Source of the DNA: Phycisphaeraceae bacterium
GTDB lineage: Bacteria; Planctomycetota; Phycisphaerae; Phycisphaerales; SM1A02
Length of the DNA stretch: 64,000 nt
NCBI GenBank assembly: GCA_015709595.1
Contig: CP054178.1
Span: 682,001 to 746,000, forward strand
Reading direction: 5' to 3'
Below are positions 16,662 to 27,309 of this stretch, in pieces. The notes beneath the pieces are model-generated. The model ran no database searches. It had not been told where the DNA came from and saw only the letters and a program-made list of their open reading frames with translations. A program made the translations under genes and the position numbers. Positions within the stretch are counted from its first letter, which is position 1; each line of letters begins with the position of its first letter.

Positions 16662-18224
16662 ATGACTACTCCGCGCACGATCGTCGGTCTGTCCGCCGCG
16701 CTCCTTCTGGCTCTGCTGGCGGCCATGGCGCCCGCTCCCGCTGCGCCGCGTTCCCACGCCGTCGCGGCCGATCTGCCCGCGAGCGTCGAGGCGATCTCGC
16801 CGAACTCGCTGCGGGGACATCTGTCTTTCATCGCCTCGGACCTGCTGGAGGGGCGCGACACGCCTTCTCGCGGGCTGGACATTGCGGCGGAGTACATCGC
16901 CGCCCAGTTCCGCCGGGCGGGGCTGGAGCCGCTGGTCGCGGGCGACGGCGGCGCCACCGCGTCGTACTTTCAGGAGACGACGATCAACGCCCCCATGCGC
17001 TCGCCCGACGACTTCTGGGCCCGGGTGCGCGTGGCGGACGGCGAGTGGGTGCTGCCCGGCGCGGCGGCATCAGTGCTTTCCGGGCCGATGGCGCTCAACG
17101 TGCGCGATGTGCCGACGATTCATGCGCCGTTCGATGCCGACCCCGCCACGACGTTCGCGGAGAAGAACAGCCCACTGGTCGTGCTGACGAACATTCCCGA
17201 CCCGACGACGATCCCCGCGGATGAGGCCGGAGCGTTCCGTGAGCGATACCAGCAGTTCACCACCGCCGCCAAAGAAGCGGGAGCAGTGGCGATTCTGGCC
17301 TTCGACACCCAACCCGACAGCCGCGAACCGGCCCGGCGTTCGGGGCTGACGAGCCAGGTTCCCGTGTTCCGCATCGCCGGGCAGCGGTACATGAACATCC
17401 CCGCCGGCATGGCGGCCCGCAACGAGCCGATGCTGACCGACCTGCGCTACGACATTCCCCAGCCGCGCCCCGCGGGCGTGCGCAACGTGGCGGCGATTCT
17501 GCGCGGCGGCGACCCGGCGCTCGCGGATTCATACATCATCGTCAGCGCTCACTATGACCACATCGGGCGCGGACGCGCCGTGGAAGGCGACGACATCTAT
17601 AACGGCGCCAACGATGACGGAAGCGGAACGGTGGCGCTGATCGAGATCGCCCACGCGCTGGCGACGTTGCCGGACGAGCGGAGGCCGGGTCGATCCATCA
17701 TCTTCCTCGCGCTCTTCGGCGAGGAGAAGGGCATGCTCGGCTCGCGCTTCTACGTGCAGAACCCGCTCGTGCCGCTGGAGAAGACCGTCGCCAACATCAA
17801 TCTGGAGCACCTCGGTCGCACGGACGACTCCGAAGGCGAGAGCGTCCGGCGGCTGGTGCCGACGGGCTATGACTTCTCGACGGCGATCGAGCCGTTCATC
17901 CGCGCCGGTGAGCGCACGGGCGTGACGATCTTCCACCACCCGCGCAACAGCGCGAGTTTCTTCGGGCGCAGCGACAACATCGCCTTTGCGAGCGCGGGCG
18001 TTCCCGCTCACACGTTCTGCACGGCGTTCATCTTTCCGGATTATCACGGCGCGGGCGACCACTGGGACAAGGTGGACTACGACAACCTGGCGGCGGTGTG
18101 CAGAACCCTCGCCGTGGGGTTAGTTGAACTGGCCAACGCGTCGGAGCCGCCCCGCTGGAACGAGGCGCACCGGGCCACGGGGCGGTACGTGCAGGCGTGG
18201 AAGAAACTGCACGGCGTCGAGTAA
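16662..18224 (+). CDS. Secreted M28-family zinc aminopeptidase
   Basis: The 520-residue protein starts with a signal peptide (TIVGLSAALLLALLAAMAP). The M28 catalytic domain occupies roughly residues 280-510, with the zinc-ligand segments SAHYDH, NGANDDGSG, GEEKGMLGS, NLEHLGR and DHWDKVDY in the right order. An inserted protease-associated-type domain (about 100-270) precedes completion of the catalytic part, as in many exported aminopeptidases. It probably cleaves N-terminal amino acids from peptides outside the cytoplasmic membrane, although some M28 members act as glutaminyl cyclases. The ATG 16662 start is set by the signal peptide; the open frame upstream lacks it. It is divergent from the glycine-rich gene and 61 bases before the RNase HII-like gene. 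Confidence 0.9.
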   Translation: MTTPRTIVGLSAALLLALLAAMAPAPAAPRSHAVAADLPASVEAISPNSLRGHLSFIASDLLEGRDTPSRGLDIAAEYIAAQFRRAGLEPLVAGDGGATASYFQETTINAPMRSPDDFWARVRVADGEWVLPGAAASVLSGPMALNVRDVPTIHAPFDADPATTFAEKNSPLVVLTNIPDPTTIPADEAGAFRERYQQFTTAAKEAGAVAILAFDTQPDSREPARRSGLTSQVPVFRIAGQRYMNIPAGMAARNEPMLTDLRYDIPQPRPAGVRNVAAILRGGDPALADSYIIVSAHYDHIGRGRAVEGDDIYNGANDDGSGTVALIEIAHALATLPDERRPGRSIIFLALFGEEKGMLGSRFYVQNPLVPLEKTVANINLEHLGRTDDSEGESVRRLVPTGYDFSTAIEPFIRAGERTGVTIFHHPRNSASFFGRSDNIAFASAGVPAHTFCTAFIFPDYHGAGDHWDKVDYDNLAAVCRTLAVGLVELANASEPPRWNEAHRATGRYVQAWKKLHGVE

Positions 18225-18285
18225 GCGAGTCGGGAGTTTCCTGACGATTGCCGTGCGACCGTGCGTGACGCGGTAGGTTCCCGCC

Positions 18286-19260
18286 ATGCTCATCTACGCG
18301 GGCATTGATGAGGCGGGCTACGGACCGATGCTGGGTCCGCTGTGCGTGGCGTGCAGCGCGTTCGTGCTGCGCGATCATGATCCCGCCGCGGGCGCGCCCG
18401 ATGTGTGGGGCATGGTCGGCTCCACGGTGTGCCGCGCGGGCGAAGATCGCAGCGGGCGCGTCGCCATCGACGATTCCAAGAAGCTCAAGGGCGCCAATGG
18501 CGGCGCTGTGCATCCGCTCAAGCGGCTGGAGCGAGGCGTGCTGGCCACCATGGCGGCGGCAGCGAACGGCGCGCTGTTGGAAAGCGACGAACGGCTTCTG
18601 CACGCCCTGGGCGCCGTGGCGCCGAGCCGCCCGTGGTACGAGGGCGTCACTCCGCTTCCCGCGGCGAACGACGCCGACATGCTCCGCATCGACGCGGCAC
18701 GGCTGAACCGGGCGCTGGCCGGCGCGGCGGTCGAGCCGGCGCTCTTTGCCGCCGAGATCATCGACGCCGGCGAGTTCAACGAACAGCTGGGTCGCTTCCG
18801 CAACAAGGCCACGATCAACTTCGCCGCCGCCATGCGGCTGGTGGACCGCGTGTGGCGACGGTGGCCGGGCGGGCACCCGCGGATCATCATCGACCGGCAT
18901 GGCGGACGCACGCACTACCGCGAGCCATTGCAGGACACGTTCCCCGGCGCTCACATTGCGATCGTGGCCGAAGAGGACGCCTTCAGCCGCTACCGGCTGG
19001 AACGGGACGGGTCGATGCTGACCATCACCTTCACCGCCGAGGGGGAGTCCAAGCACCTGCCGGTGGCGCTGGCGTCGATGATCGCCAAGTACACACGTGA
19101 ACTGCTCATGGCCCGGCTCAACCGGTTCTTCCGGAGCCGGGTTCCCGAACTCAAACCCACCGCGGGATACGTGCAGGACGGCCGTCGTTTCGTACGGGAG
19201 ATCGGCCCCGTCGTTCGTTCCCTGCGCATCGACACGAACGACCTGGTGCGTCAGGCGTGA
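18286..19260 (+). CDS. RNase HII-like protein, long form
   Basis: The N-terminus GIDEAGYGPMLGPL matches the RNase HII motif that carries the catalytic Asp-Glu pair; IDDSKKLKG matches the conserved DSKKL. A central IIIDRHGGRTHY resembles the strand with the third acidic residue, and ASMIAKYTRELLM corresponds to ASxxAKVTRD, with the last Asp replaced by Glu. RNase HII removes ribonucleotides from DNA and primers. At 324 residues it is about 120 longer than usual, with the extra residues between DSKK and IIID. It may be a divergent paralogue rather than the main rnhB. It follows the M28 gene on the same strand. Confidence 0.75.
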   Translation: MLIYAGIDEAGYGPMLGPLCVACSAFVLRDHDPAAGAPDVWGMVGSTVCRAGEDRSGRVAIDDSKKLKGANGGAVHPLKRLERGVLATMAAAANGALLESDERLLHALGAVAPSRPWYEGVTPLPAANDADMLRIDAARLNRALAGAAVEPALFAAEIIDAGEFNEQLGRFRNKATINFAAAMRLVDRVWRRWPGGHPRIIIDRHGGRTHYREPLQDTFPGAHIAIVAEEDAFSRYRLERDGSMLTITFTAEGESKHLPVALASMIAKYTRELLMARLNRFFRSRVPELKPTAGYVQDGRRFVREIGPVVRSLRIDTNDLVRQA

Positions 19261-19707
19261 GGTTCCCGGAACCGGATGTCGGCGACGACGCGTCGCTGCG
19301 GCGTCCGGAAGGCGTTGACTTGAAAGTCGTCCCGCCTACAGTTGGCGTCGCCGAACAGCCGCCAATCGCGGTTCGGCGGCGTCCCGACGTTCTCGAACCA
19401 GCGGGCATCCGCGCCCCCCACCGGAAGGAGCGTACCTTGGTGGAAGTAAGCGAGAGCGCCGGCCTGCTCACCTGAATCCCTCCCGCCCTGACGCGGGAGC
19501 GCCGGTTCGGAGGCAGGTCGGCTTCCGAATCGGCCGGGCGACGCCCCCGTGATCCTTGAGATCCGGGCGGCTCCTGCCGATAACAACGCGATGCGACCCG
19601 ACGATCGGTGGCCCCCGACCGTCAAGGGTTGATGTGTACCCCGGCGGTCGTGGCCGCCAACCTTTCGGGCCGGTCAGCCGCGGCCCAGCGCGGCGAAGGA
19701 TTCCGCC
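19261..19707 (+). other. Long leader/intergenic region before fusA
   Basis: These 447 bases hold no recognised gene but several signals. Two promoter-like pairs are present: TTGACT (19315)/TACAGT (19337) with 16-base spacing, and TTGAGA (19556)/GATAAC (19579) with 17-base spacing. A ten-pair hairpin spans 19347-19380, with core CGCCGAAC/GTTCGGCG. A possible minicistron with AAGGAG (19425-19430) starts at TTG 19437 and stops at 19475, encoding 12 residues. A perfect seven-base hairpin CTCCCGC/GCGGGAG lies at 19480-19499, right after that stop. The arrangement suggests a regulated leader for fusA. Confidence 0.45.
19556..19584 (+). promoter_or_regulatory. Candidate fusA promoter
   Basis: TTGAGA (five of six matches to the -35 consensus) and GATAAC (four of six to the -10) are separated by 17 bases. 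The start would be near 19591, about 117 bases before the fusA ATG. A second candidate with 16-base spacing lies at 19315-19342. Confidence 0.45.
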
Positions 19708-21822
<2,115 letters not shown>

Positions 21823-21842
21823 TCGACCGCGTCCCGTCCTCT

Positions 21843-23501
21843 TCAGGTGACCGCGTCATCCGATCGCCGCAGCATCGAGGCCGCCTCGCGCAGCAGGCGG
21901 TCGATGCGCCGGTGGCTCATACCGAATCGCTCCATCACCTCCTCCACCGTCATGGGCGCTTCGCCGGCAAGCCCGTGCCGCGCCGCGAACACGTCGCGAC
22001 GCGCCCCCGACAGCCGGGCGGATCGACGCAGCAACCGAAGGGGGCACTCGATCTCCGCCTGCCAAGACAGGAGGCGATGGAAGGGGTCGGCCAGCGGAAC
22101 GGACCCCGGCGCGTGCCGCGCCCCGGCTCGCCCGACGGGCTCCACGCCGCCCTGGCGGGCCAGCGCCCGCTCCGCGGCGTACGCCGCCACGCGCTCGATG
22201 CGATGGCGTCCGCCCGGATCGAATGACTCCACCGCCTCGCTGATCGCCTCGATGAGCAGTGAGAGCATGGCGCGGATCATCTCCGCGCTCTGCTGAATCA
22301 GCGGCCTGGCGATCGTCGCGTTCACACGCGCCACGCCGATCGGAAGGAGATCGCGCACGATGGTTCGCTTGAGCATGGCGGACCATCGCAGGTCGGTCTC
22401 GGCCCGGTCGAGCCGCTCATCGGTCGGCTCGCCGGAGAACCCGCTGGTCAAGCCCACGGCCCGGTGCTTGAGAAAGTTGTACCCCGCCAGCCGCGCTTCC
22501 AGCGACGCGGGGTCGGGGCCGGGAGTTGACGGAAACGACTGAAGCATCGCAATGGCGTCCTCCGTTGCCGGCGGCGCCAGGCCGAATCGAACCCAGGCCG
22601 GTGCGAGAATCACCTCGGCGGCCCCTTCGAGGTCGAACGTCGCCAGCTTCACGCACGTCACCGACAGTCCGCGCAGTCGCTCCAGCCGCTCGCGGTTGAC
22701 GACGCGTCGGATCGTGATCGGGCTGCGCCCCAGCCGTCGGGCGATCTCGGCGACCAGCAAACCCCGTGATGCGGCCCGCACGATCAGCCGCCGCTCCTGG
22801 GCGTCGGTTCGCTCGATTCCCGGAAACACACGGCGACCAACACGCTCCTCATGTCGGGCCAGAATACTTCGGATCGTCTCGACCGCCCGATCATGCCGCG
22901 GCGCCAGCCGCCGCGCGATGGCCTGGCGAGATAGTCGCTCCTTTTGCGCCAGCTCGATCGCCTCGGCGATGATCGCGTGCTCGGCTTCAGACTCGACGCG
23001 GGAGAACGACGCGGCCCGCTCCAGTTCCTCATCGCCCACGCGACGACGAAAGGCCTCCAGGGACGCGGCATAGCACGCGATGCGACGCTCGCCGCGCCCG
23101 TCGATGACTGAGTGCAGGAGCAACCCTCGCTGATGCCAGCGCCGCACCGTGCGATCCGTCACGCCCAGACGCTCCGCCAGGCGTTCGATCGTCTCGCTCT
23201 CACCCCGCGACTCAGACCGGGATGGCAGCGGCAACGTCTCGCTCAATCGGCGGATGAACACGGCCAGGTCGGCCAGCAGGGCGTCGCCGACCAGCATCAC
23301 GCCCGGCTCCAGCGAACGGGGCCGGTAGCCGGTGACACGGAATACCACGAATTCCTCCGGATAGGCGCGACCGGGCTGCACTTCTACCGCCAAGCGCTCG
23401 GCCTGCTCCAGCAGGCGCTCCCGCGTCTCGGTCGGGGCGTAGCGCAACTGCCGGAACAGATCCTCGATGGCGCCGGTCTTGAATCGCGGGGCGCGGGGCA
23501 T
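21843..23501 (-). CDS. Sigma-factor-like DNA-binding protein with several HTH motifs
   Basis: The 552-residue protein seems to contain four helix-turn-helix candidates: ERLAERLGVTDRTVRRW near 110 (MerR/sigma-like), RLSRQAIARRL near 180, LLVAEIARRLGRSPITIRR near 240, and MTVEEVMERFGMSHRRIDRL near the C-terminus. The last, preceded by RRDVFAARHGL, looks like sigma-70 region 4. The stretch around NFLKHRAVGL to RLDRAETDLR may correspond to region 2. It is therefore probably a transcription regulator acting on RNA polymerase or DNA, of a type I associate with planctomycetes. It is the last gene of a minus-strand cassette, six bases after the HD-GYP gene stop, suggesting joint signalling. The exact role is unknown. 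Confidence 0.65.
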   Translation of the reverse strand: MPRAPRFKTGAIEDLFRQLRYAPTETRERLLEQAERLAVEVQPGRAYPEEFVVFRVTGYRPRSLEPGVMLVGDALLADLAVFIRRLSETLPLPSRSESRGESETIERLAERLGVTDRTVRRWHQRGLLLHSVIDGRGERRIACYAASLEAFRRRVGDEELERAASFSRVESEAEHAIIAEAIELAQKERLSRQAIARRLAPRHDRAVETIRSILARHEERVGRRVFPGIERTDAQERRLIVRAASRGLLVAEIARRLGRSPITIRRVVNRERLERLRGLSVTCVKLATFDLEGAAEVILAPAWVRFGLAPPATEDAIAMLQSFPSTPGPDPASLEARLAGYNFLKHRAVGLTSGFSGEPTDERLDRAETDLRWSAMLKRTIVRDLLPIGVARVNATIARPLIQQSAEMIRAMLSLLIEAISEAVESFDPGGRHRIERVAAYAAERALARQGGVEPVGRAGARHAPGSVPLADPFHRLLSWQAEIECPLRLLRRSARLSGARRDVFAARHGLAGEAPMTVEEVMERFGMSHRRIDRLLREAASMLRRSDDAVT

Positions 23502-23507
23502 GGCGAA

Positions 23508-24218
23508 TCAATCAACCCCGGCGCGCCGCGCGGCGATGACCGACGGACGGACCTGCTGACGGGTGACCGCCACCAGATCATCCTGGTCCGGCAGGTGGGG
23601 CAGTCCATGCACCTCGACGGGGTCGTTGAAGTACCGCAGAATCCAGTCCAGCCGCCCCGACTCGAAGAGACGCGTGAACGCCTGCACGGCGTGATCGCAG
23701 TACCAGACGCCCGCCAGTTCCTGAATTTCGCCCAGGGCGCGCCGGGCCGACTCGGCATCCACGCGCGGTCGGTAGGGTCGGAATGACGTCATCGCGTCGA
23801 ATGAGTCGATCACCGCGAAGGCGCGGGCCGGCTCGGGTACGGCGCGACCGATCAGCCCGTCCGGGTACCCGGAACCATCCACCCGCTCGTGATGCGATCG
23901 AACAATCTGCAGCACCACCGGCTCCACCTCGCCCATGCGGAGCAGCCGCTCGTGCCCGAGCACCGTGTGACGACGGATCACGGCCTGCTCGTCCTCGGTC
24001 AGGCGGCCGGGCTTCGACAGGATGGCCTGCGGAATGTCGATCTTGCCCACGTCATGCAGCACCGCCCCGAGCATGAGCTGCTCGACCCGGTCGCGCGGCA
24101 CGTCCAGCGCTTCGGCCAGCGCCATCGTGTACAGCGCCACGCGCCAGGTGTGCGCGGCAGTGGACTGATCCTTCAGTTCGACCGCCTTCACAAGGGCTTG
24201 GATGATGTCTCGATCCAC
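23508..24218 (-). CDS. HD-GYP domain phosphodiesterase-like protein
   Basis: The start is taken as GTG 24218, which has GGAG five bases upstream, giving 236 residues; an ATG at 24260 would overlap the previous gene. The HD-GYP signatures are clear: AHTWRVALYT, the metal-binding LHDVGKIDIP, IRRHTVLGHERLL, and HHERVDGSGYPDGL with the GYP element, then IDSFDAMTS. HD-GYP enzymes hydrolyse cyclic-di-GMP, or related dinucleotides, in the cytoplasm. It has no fused receiver or sensor domain, so input may come through partners. It sits between an unknown protein and a sigma-like regulator with gaps of 16 and 6 bases, probably one operon. Confidence 0.88.
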   Translation of the reverse strand: MDRDIIQALVKAVELKDQSTAAHTWRVALYTMALAEALDVPRDRVEQLMLGAVLHDVGKIDIPQAILSKPGRLTEDEQAVIRRHTVLGHERLLRMGEVEPVVLQIVRSHHERVDGSGYPDGLIGRAVPEPARAFAVIDSFDAMTSFRPYRPRVDAESARRALGEIQELAGVWYCDHAVQAFTRLFESGRLDWILRYFNDPVEVHGLPHLPDQDDLVAVTRQQVRPSVIAARRAGVD

Positions 24219-24234
24219 GGCGTCTCCGCGCGGC

Positions 24235-24984
24235 TTACTCGGGGCGGGAGAGGATCGCATCCCGGATCGGCTGCAGCACTCGCGGGATCAGGCGATCGGT
24301 CACCAGTTCGGCCCCGCGCCGAACCAGTCGCTCAAAATGCCGGGGCAGGTCGTCCACGGCGTCGATCGACCCGCGCCGACGGACAGCGCAGGTCACGGTG
24401 ATCGGCGCCATCTCGAACTCGCCCGATTTCGCTTCACCGGGCTTGACGCGGGTCTGCACGCGGATGATCGCCTGAAGGTCGCCCTTGCCGCCCAGCGTCA
24501 ACACCAGGGCCGGTTGACAGGCCCCCAGACGGTCCCGCTCCCGATCAATGATCCCCGCCAGGGAACTCTCACCCAGCAGCGCGTCAAACACCACCTCGTT
24601 GCGGTCCCGGTCGGTCTCGATGTCGAAGCCGAACACCACCTCCATCATCGCCACGTCAAGCGGGCTGATGGTCAGGTAGTAGGGCGCGACCTTCAGCAGT
24701 GAGGCGTGGAACGCCATCGCCGCCTGGGGGGACTCCGGATTCACGATCCCGCTGCGAATCGATGTGCGCCGCAGCGCGAACCAGATGTAGGGGTCCACTT
24801 CTTCATCCGATTCGAGCGCCACCTCGCCGCGGAACCGTCGCAGCGACGCCATGGCGGGCCATTCCTTCTTGACCCGATCGAACAATCCCAGCAGCGTCCC
24901 CCGATCGCCAGGAAGGTCCATCCGCAGGACCACCCGCTGGTTCACGTAGTAATCCGAACACAAGGCGCCATAGTCCAGGGACAT
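24235..24984 (-). CDS. Conserved-looking protein of unknown function (249 residues)
   Basis: I do not recognise the family. The start has an excellent ribosome site (AAGGAG, six bases before ATG). The protein is soluble, without signal peptide or membrane helix, mixed alpha/beta, and begins MSLDYGALCSDYYVNQRVVL. The composition and regular hydrophobic spacing (AMMEVVFGFDIETDRDRNEV, PALVLTLGGKGD) look like a real folded protein. It is the first gene of the cassette with the HD-GYP and sigma-like genes, so a regulatory or sensory role is conceivable but not shown. Confidence 0.7.
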   Translation of the reverse strand: MSLDYGALCSDYYVNQRVVLRMDLPGDRGTLLGLFDRVKKEWPAMASLRRFRGEVALESDEEVDPYIWFALRRTSIRSGIVNPESPQAAMAFHASLLKVAPYYLTISPLDVAMMEVVFGFDIETDRDRNEVVFDALLGESSLAGIIDRERDRLGACQPALVLTLGGKGDLQAIIRVQTRVKPGEAKSGEFEMAPITVTCAVRRRGSIDAVDDLPRHFERLVRRGAELVTDRLIPRVLQPIRDAILSRPE

Positions 24985-25152
24985 GACGAACTCCTTCCCC
25001 TTTGACTAGTTTAGCGCGCCGAAGACGGGTTGCCGTTGCGAAACCCCTGAAAGCCGGGGTTTCGCGGTCTGAAAGAAGGGATTGGCCGGAATATCGGGCC
25101 ATCTCGCCGCTCAGGTCGCCCATGCGGCGCGAACCTCCGACGGACGCCCCCG

Positions 25153-26547
25153 TCAGACCGTCGCTCGCGCGTACGTCACCGCCCGCCACAGCCGCTCGAA
25201 CGGTCCGTAGCGGAAGCACGCCATCCACGCGGTGCAGAACACCACCAGCCCGGCGTAGACGACCACGGCGATCATCAATTGATCAAACCGTCCCACCGAG
25301 CCGAACCAGCCAAGACCCCAGTGGTACATGAGAAACGTCACGATCACGGTCGTGAGCAGGTACGCGGAGAGGGCCATGCGACCCACCGCGCGCAGCGGCG
25401 CCAGCAGAACGCGCCCGGCCCCGGAACCGGCGACCCACGCCAGGGCGCCGACATATCCCAGGCACAGCAGCGGGGCGCCCAGCGCCTGCAGCGGAGCGGC
25501 GGCGATGTCGGGCCAGTCGATGACGCCGGGCGTGATGGACATCAGCGCGCCGTAGGCGATCTCCAGCACGCCGCCCAGAATCAGGCCGATCATCGCCGCC
25601 CGTTTCTGCATGGCGCCTTGCGAGGATGAGAAGAAATCCAGTTTCATCAGCGCGCCGCCGATCAGGAACATCGCCAGGATGTGCCAGCCGAAGCCGAACA
25701 CCGTGAACAGCAGGGCGAAGGCGAAACTCACGCCGCGGAAGAGCATGGCGTCAGCCCAGGGACCATCCCGATACGCCAGCTCCTCCCCCCGAACCCATGA
25801 ATCGTTGAAGAAATCAAACTGGGCCTTCATCATGGCGTCGAAGCCGCGCGGAACATCAGCCGCGTCCGCGCCCGAGGCCGCGTCAGCCCCCGCGCTCGAT
25901 CCTTCTTCGATGATCTCCGCCGTGGCGCCGTCATCCGTCATCGAGGCCGCCTCGCGCGCTTCCCGCTTGGCGGACTCGGTCAGGACGTTGAGCGCCGTGA
26001 AGCCGGTGGTGAAAACCATCGATATCGCCAGCAGCGCCGCGGCGATGACGAACATCGTGCGCGGCTTCAGCGTTCGAAAGAAGAAGAACACCGATCCGAC
26101 GCAGGCGTAGATGAACAGGATGTCGCCGTACCAGAGCAGGAAGCCGTGCATCAGCCCGAACAGGGCCAGCAGCGCCATGCGACGATAATGCAGCGGCGCG
26201 AAGGAAGCGCCGCGCGATGAGGCCCGAAGCCACTGCATGATCAGCCCCGCCCCGAACAGCACCGAGAACGTCGAGATGAACTTGTACTCAAACAGAACCT
26301 TGACGATCAGGTGCGACCATCGGTCCGCAGCGGGCCACGCGTCGTACGCCGCCGGGTAGATCGCGTGGGCGAAGGGCATGGCGAAGAACGCCATGTTGAC
26401 CACGAGGATGCCGAAGATGGCGACGCCGCGGATCAGGTCCATCGAGTCCAGCCGCTCGCGCGGCGTGATCGGCGCAGGCGCTGACGCCCCGACCGACGGC
26501 TCACTTCCGCTGTCATGATCGCCGCCCGCCTCGAGTGCGTCCCGCAT
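25153..26547 (-). CDS. DUF418-family integral membrane protein
   Basis: The 464-residue protein opens with a hydrophilic acidic segment, then [20 protein letters not shown], the typical start of DUF418/YeiB-like proteins. There are about nine further membrane segments, and the family-like C-terminal domain contains [16 protein letters not shown] and WHFxxG-type elements reduced to [10 protein letters not shown] long Ala/Asp/Glu-rich insert (about 200-235) sits in a loop. The family is abundant in bacteria and its function is unclear; related acyltransferase-3-like folds modify surface molecules. AGGAG stands five bases before the ATG. It lies 25 bases upstream of the HAD gene start. Confidence 0.85.
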   Translation of the reverse strand: MRDALEAGGDHDSGSEPSVGASAPAPITPRERLDSMDLIRGVAIFGILVVNMAFFAMPFAHAIYPAAYDAWPAADRWSHLIVKVLFEYKFISTFSVLFGAGLIMQWLRASSRGASFAPLHYRRMALLALFGLMHGFLLWYGDILFIYACVGSVFFFFRTLKPRTMFVIAAALLAISMVFTTGFTALNVLTESAKREAREAASMTDDGATAEIIEEGSSAGADAASGADAADVPRGFDAMMKAQFDFFNDSWVRGEELAYRDGPWADAMLFRGVSFAFALLFTVFGFGWHILAMFLIGGALMKLDFFSSSQGAMQKRAAMIGLILGGVLEIAYGALMSITPGVIDWPDIAAAPLQALGAPLLCLGYVGALAWVAGSGAGRVLLAPLRAVGRMALSAYLLTTVIVTFLMYHWGLGWFGSVGRFDQLMIAVVVYAGLVVFCTAWMACFRYGPFERLWRAVTYARATV

Positions 26548-26572
26548 GTCGTCTCCTCTGGCAGCCGTGAAC

Positions 26573-27262
26573 TCACCCCGACCCGTCGCGCAGCCACGTC
26601 AGAATGTCATCCACCTCGGCGAGCGACGCGACCGCGCGATCCGCCCCGCTTCGCCGCAGGTCATCGACGCTGAACACGCCCGTCGCCACGCCCAGAGATC
26701 GACAGCCATGATGCCGGGCGCAATCAACGTCGTGCGGCGTGTCGCCGATGATCACCACCTGATTGGGATCAATCGTTGCGGCATTTCGCGCCGCGTAGCG
26801 GTTCATGGCCACTGGGGGCAGGTCGCGCCGCGTGGCTCCCTCGTCACCCCACGCCTCGATCACGAAGACGTCGGGGTCAAGCCCCGCCCGGTCGATCTTC
26901 ATCCGCCCCGTCTCGCGGTAGTTGCCCGTGAGCACCCCCGCGGTCAGATCGGGCGCCTCGGCCACCGCTCGCACCAGTTCCATCACGCCCGGCAGGGCCC
27001 GAGCGACCGCGCCGTCATCAAACGCCTGCTCCAGCATCCGCCTGTAGGTGGAACGGAACCGGGCGTGATTCTCCGCTCCGGGGTCGATGCCATGGCGCGT
27101 CGCCAGATCGCGCCAGATCAGCACATCCAGCCGCCCCGCGACCTCGATGCCTTCGATCGACAGGTGATCGCCGAAGAGCAAGCGGGCCGCGCGCTCCATG
27201 GAGCGCACGCCCACGCCCTGCGACCGGAGCAGCGTGCCGTCGATATCAAAGAGGATGAGCAT
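26573..27262 (-). CDS. HAD-superfamily phosphatase, phosphoglycolate-phosphatase-like
   Basis: All HAD motifs are visible in 229 residues: motif [10 protein letters not shown] with the nucleophilic Asp, motif II GVLTGNY, motif III lysine region ([10 protein letters not shown]), and motif [16 protein letters not shown]. The helical cap between motifs I and II fits the phosphoglycolate phosphatase/beta-phosphoglucomutase type. It removes phosphate from a small metabolite in the cytoplasm; the true substrate cannot be read from sequence. It follows sucC by 47 bases on the same strand. Confidence 0.88.
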   Translation of the reverse strand: MLILFDIDGTLLRSQGVGVRSMERAARLLFGDHLSIEGIEVAGRLDVLIWRDLATRHGIDPGAENHARFRSTYRRMLEQAFDDGAVARALPGVMELVRAVAEAPDLTAGVLTGNYRETGRMKIDRAGLDPDVFVIEAWGDEGATRRDLPPVAMNRYAARNAATIDPNQVVIIGDTPHDVDCARHHGCRSLGVATGVFSVDDLRRSGADRAVASLAEVDDILTWLRDGSG

Positions 27263-27309
27263 GGGCAGGATGGTACGCGGCGCCGCATCGATTCACTGCA
27301 CAGCGCCGT

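Noticed and set aside
19257-19475. Small plus-strand frame (72 codons) overlapping the RNase HII-like stop
   Set aside because: No family similarity, starts at a GTG inside the preceding stop region; only its last 12 codons, which follow a good ribosome site, were kept as a leader-peptide possibility.
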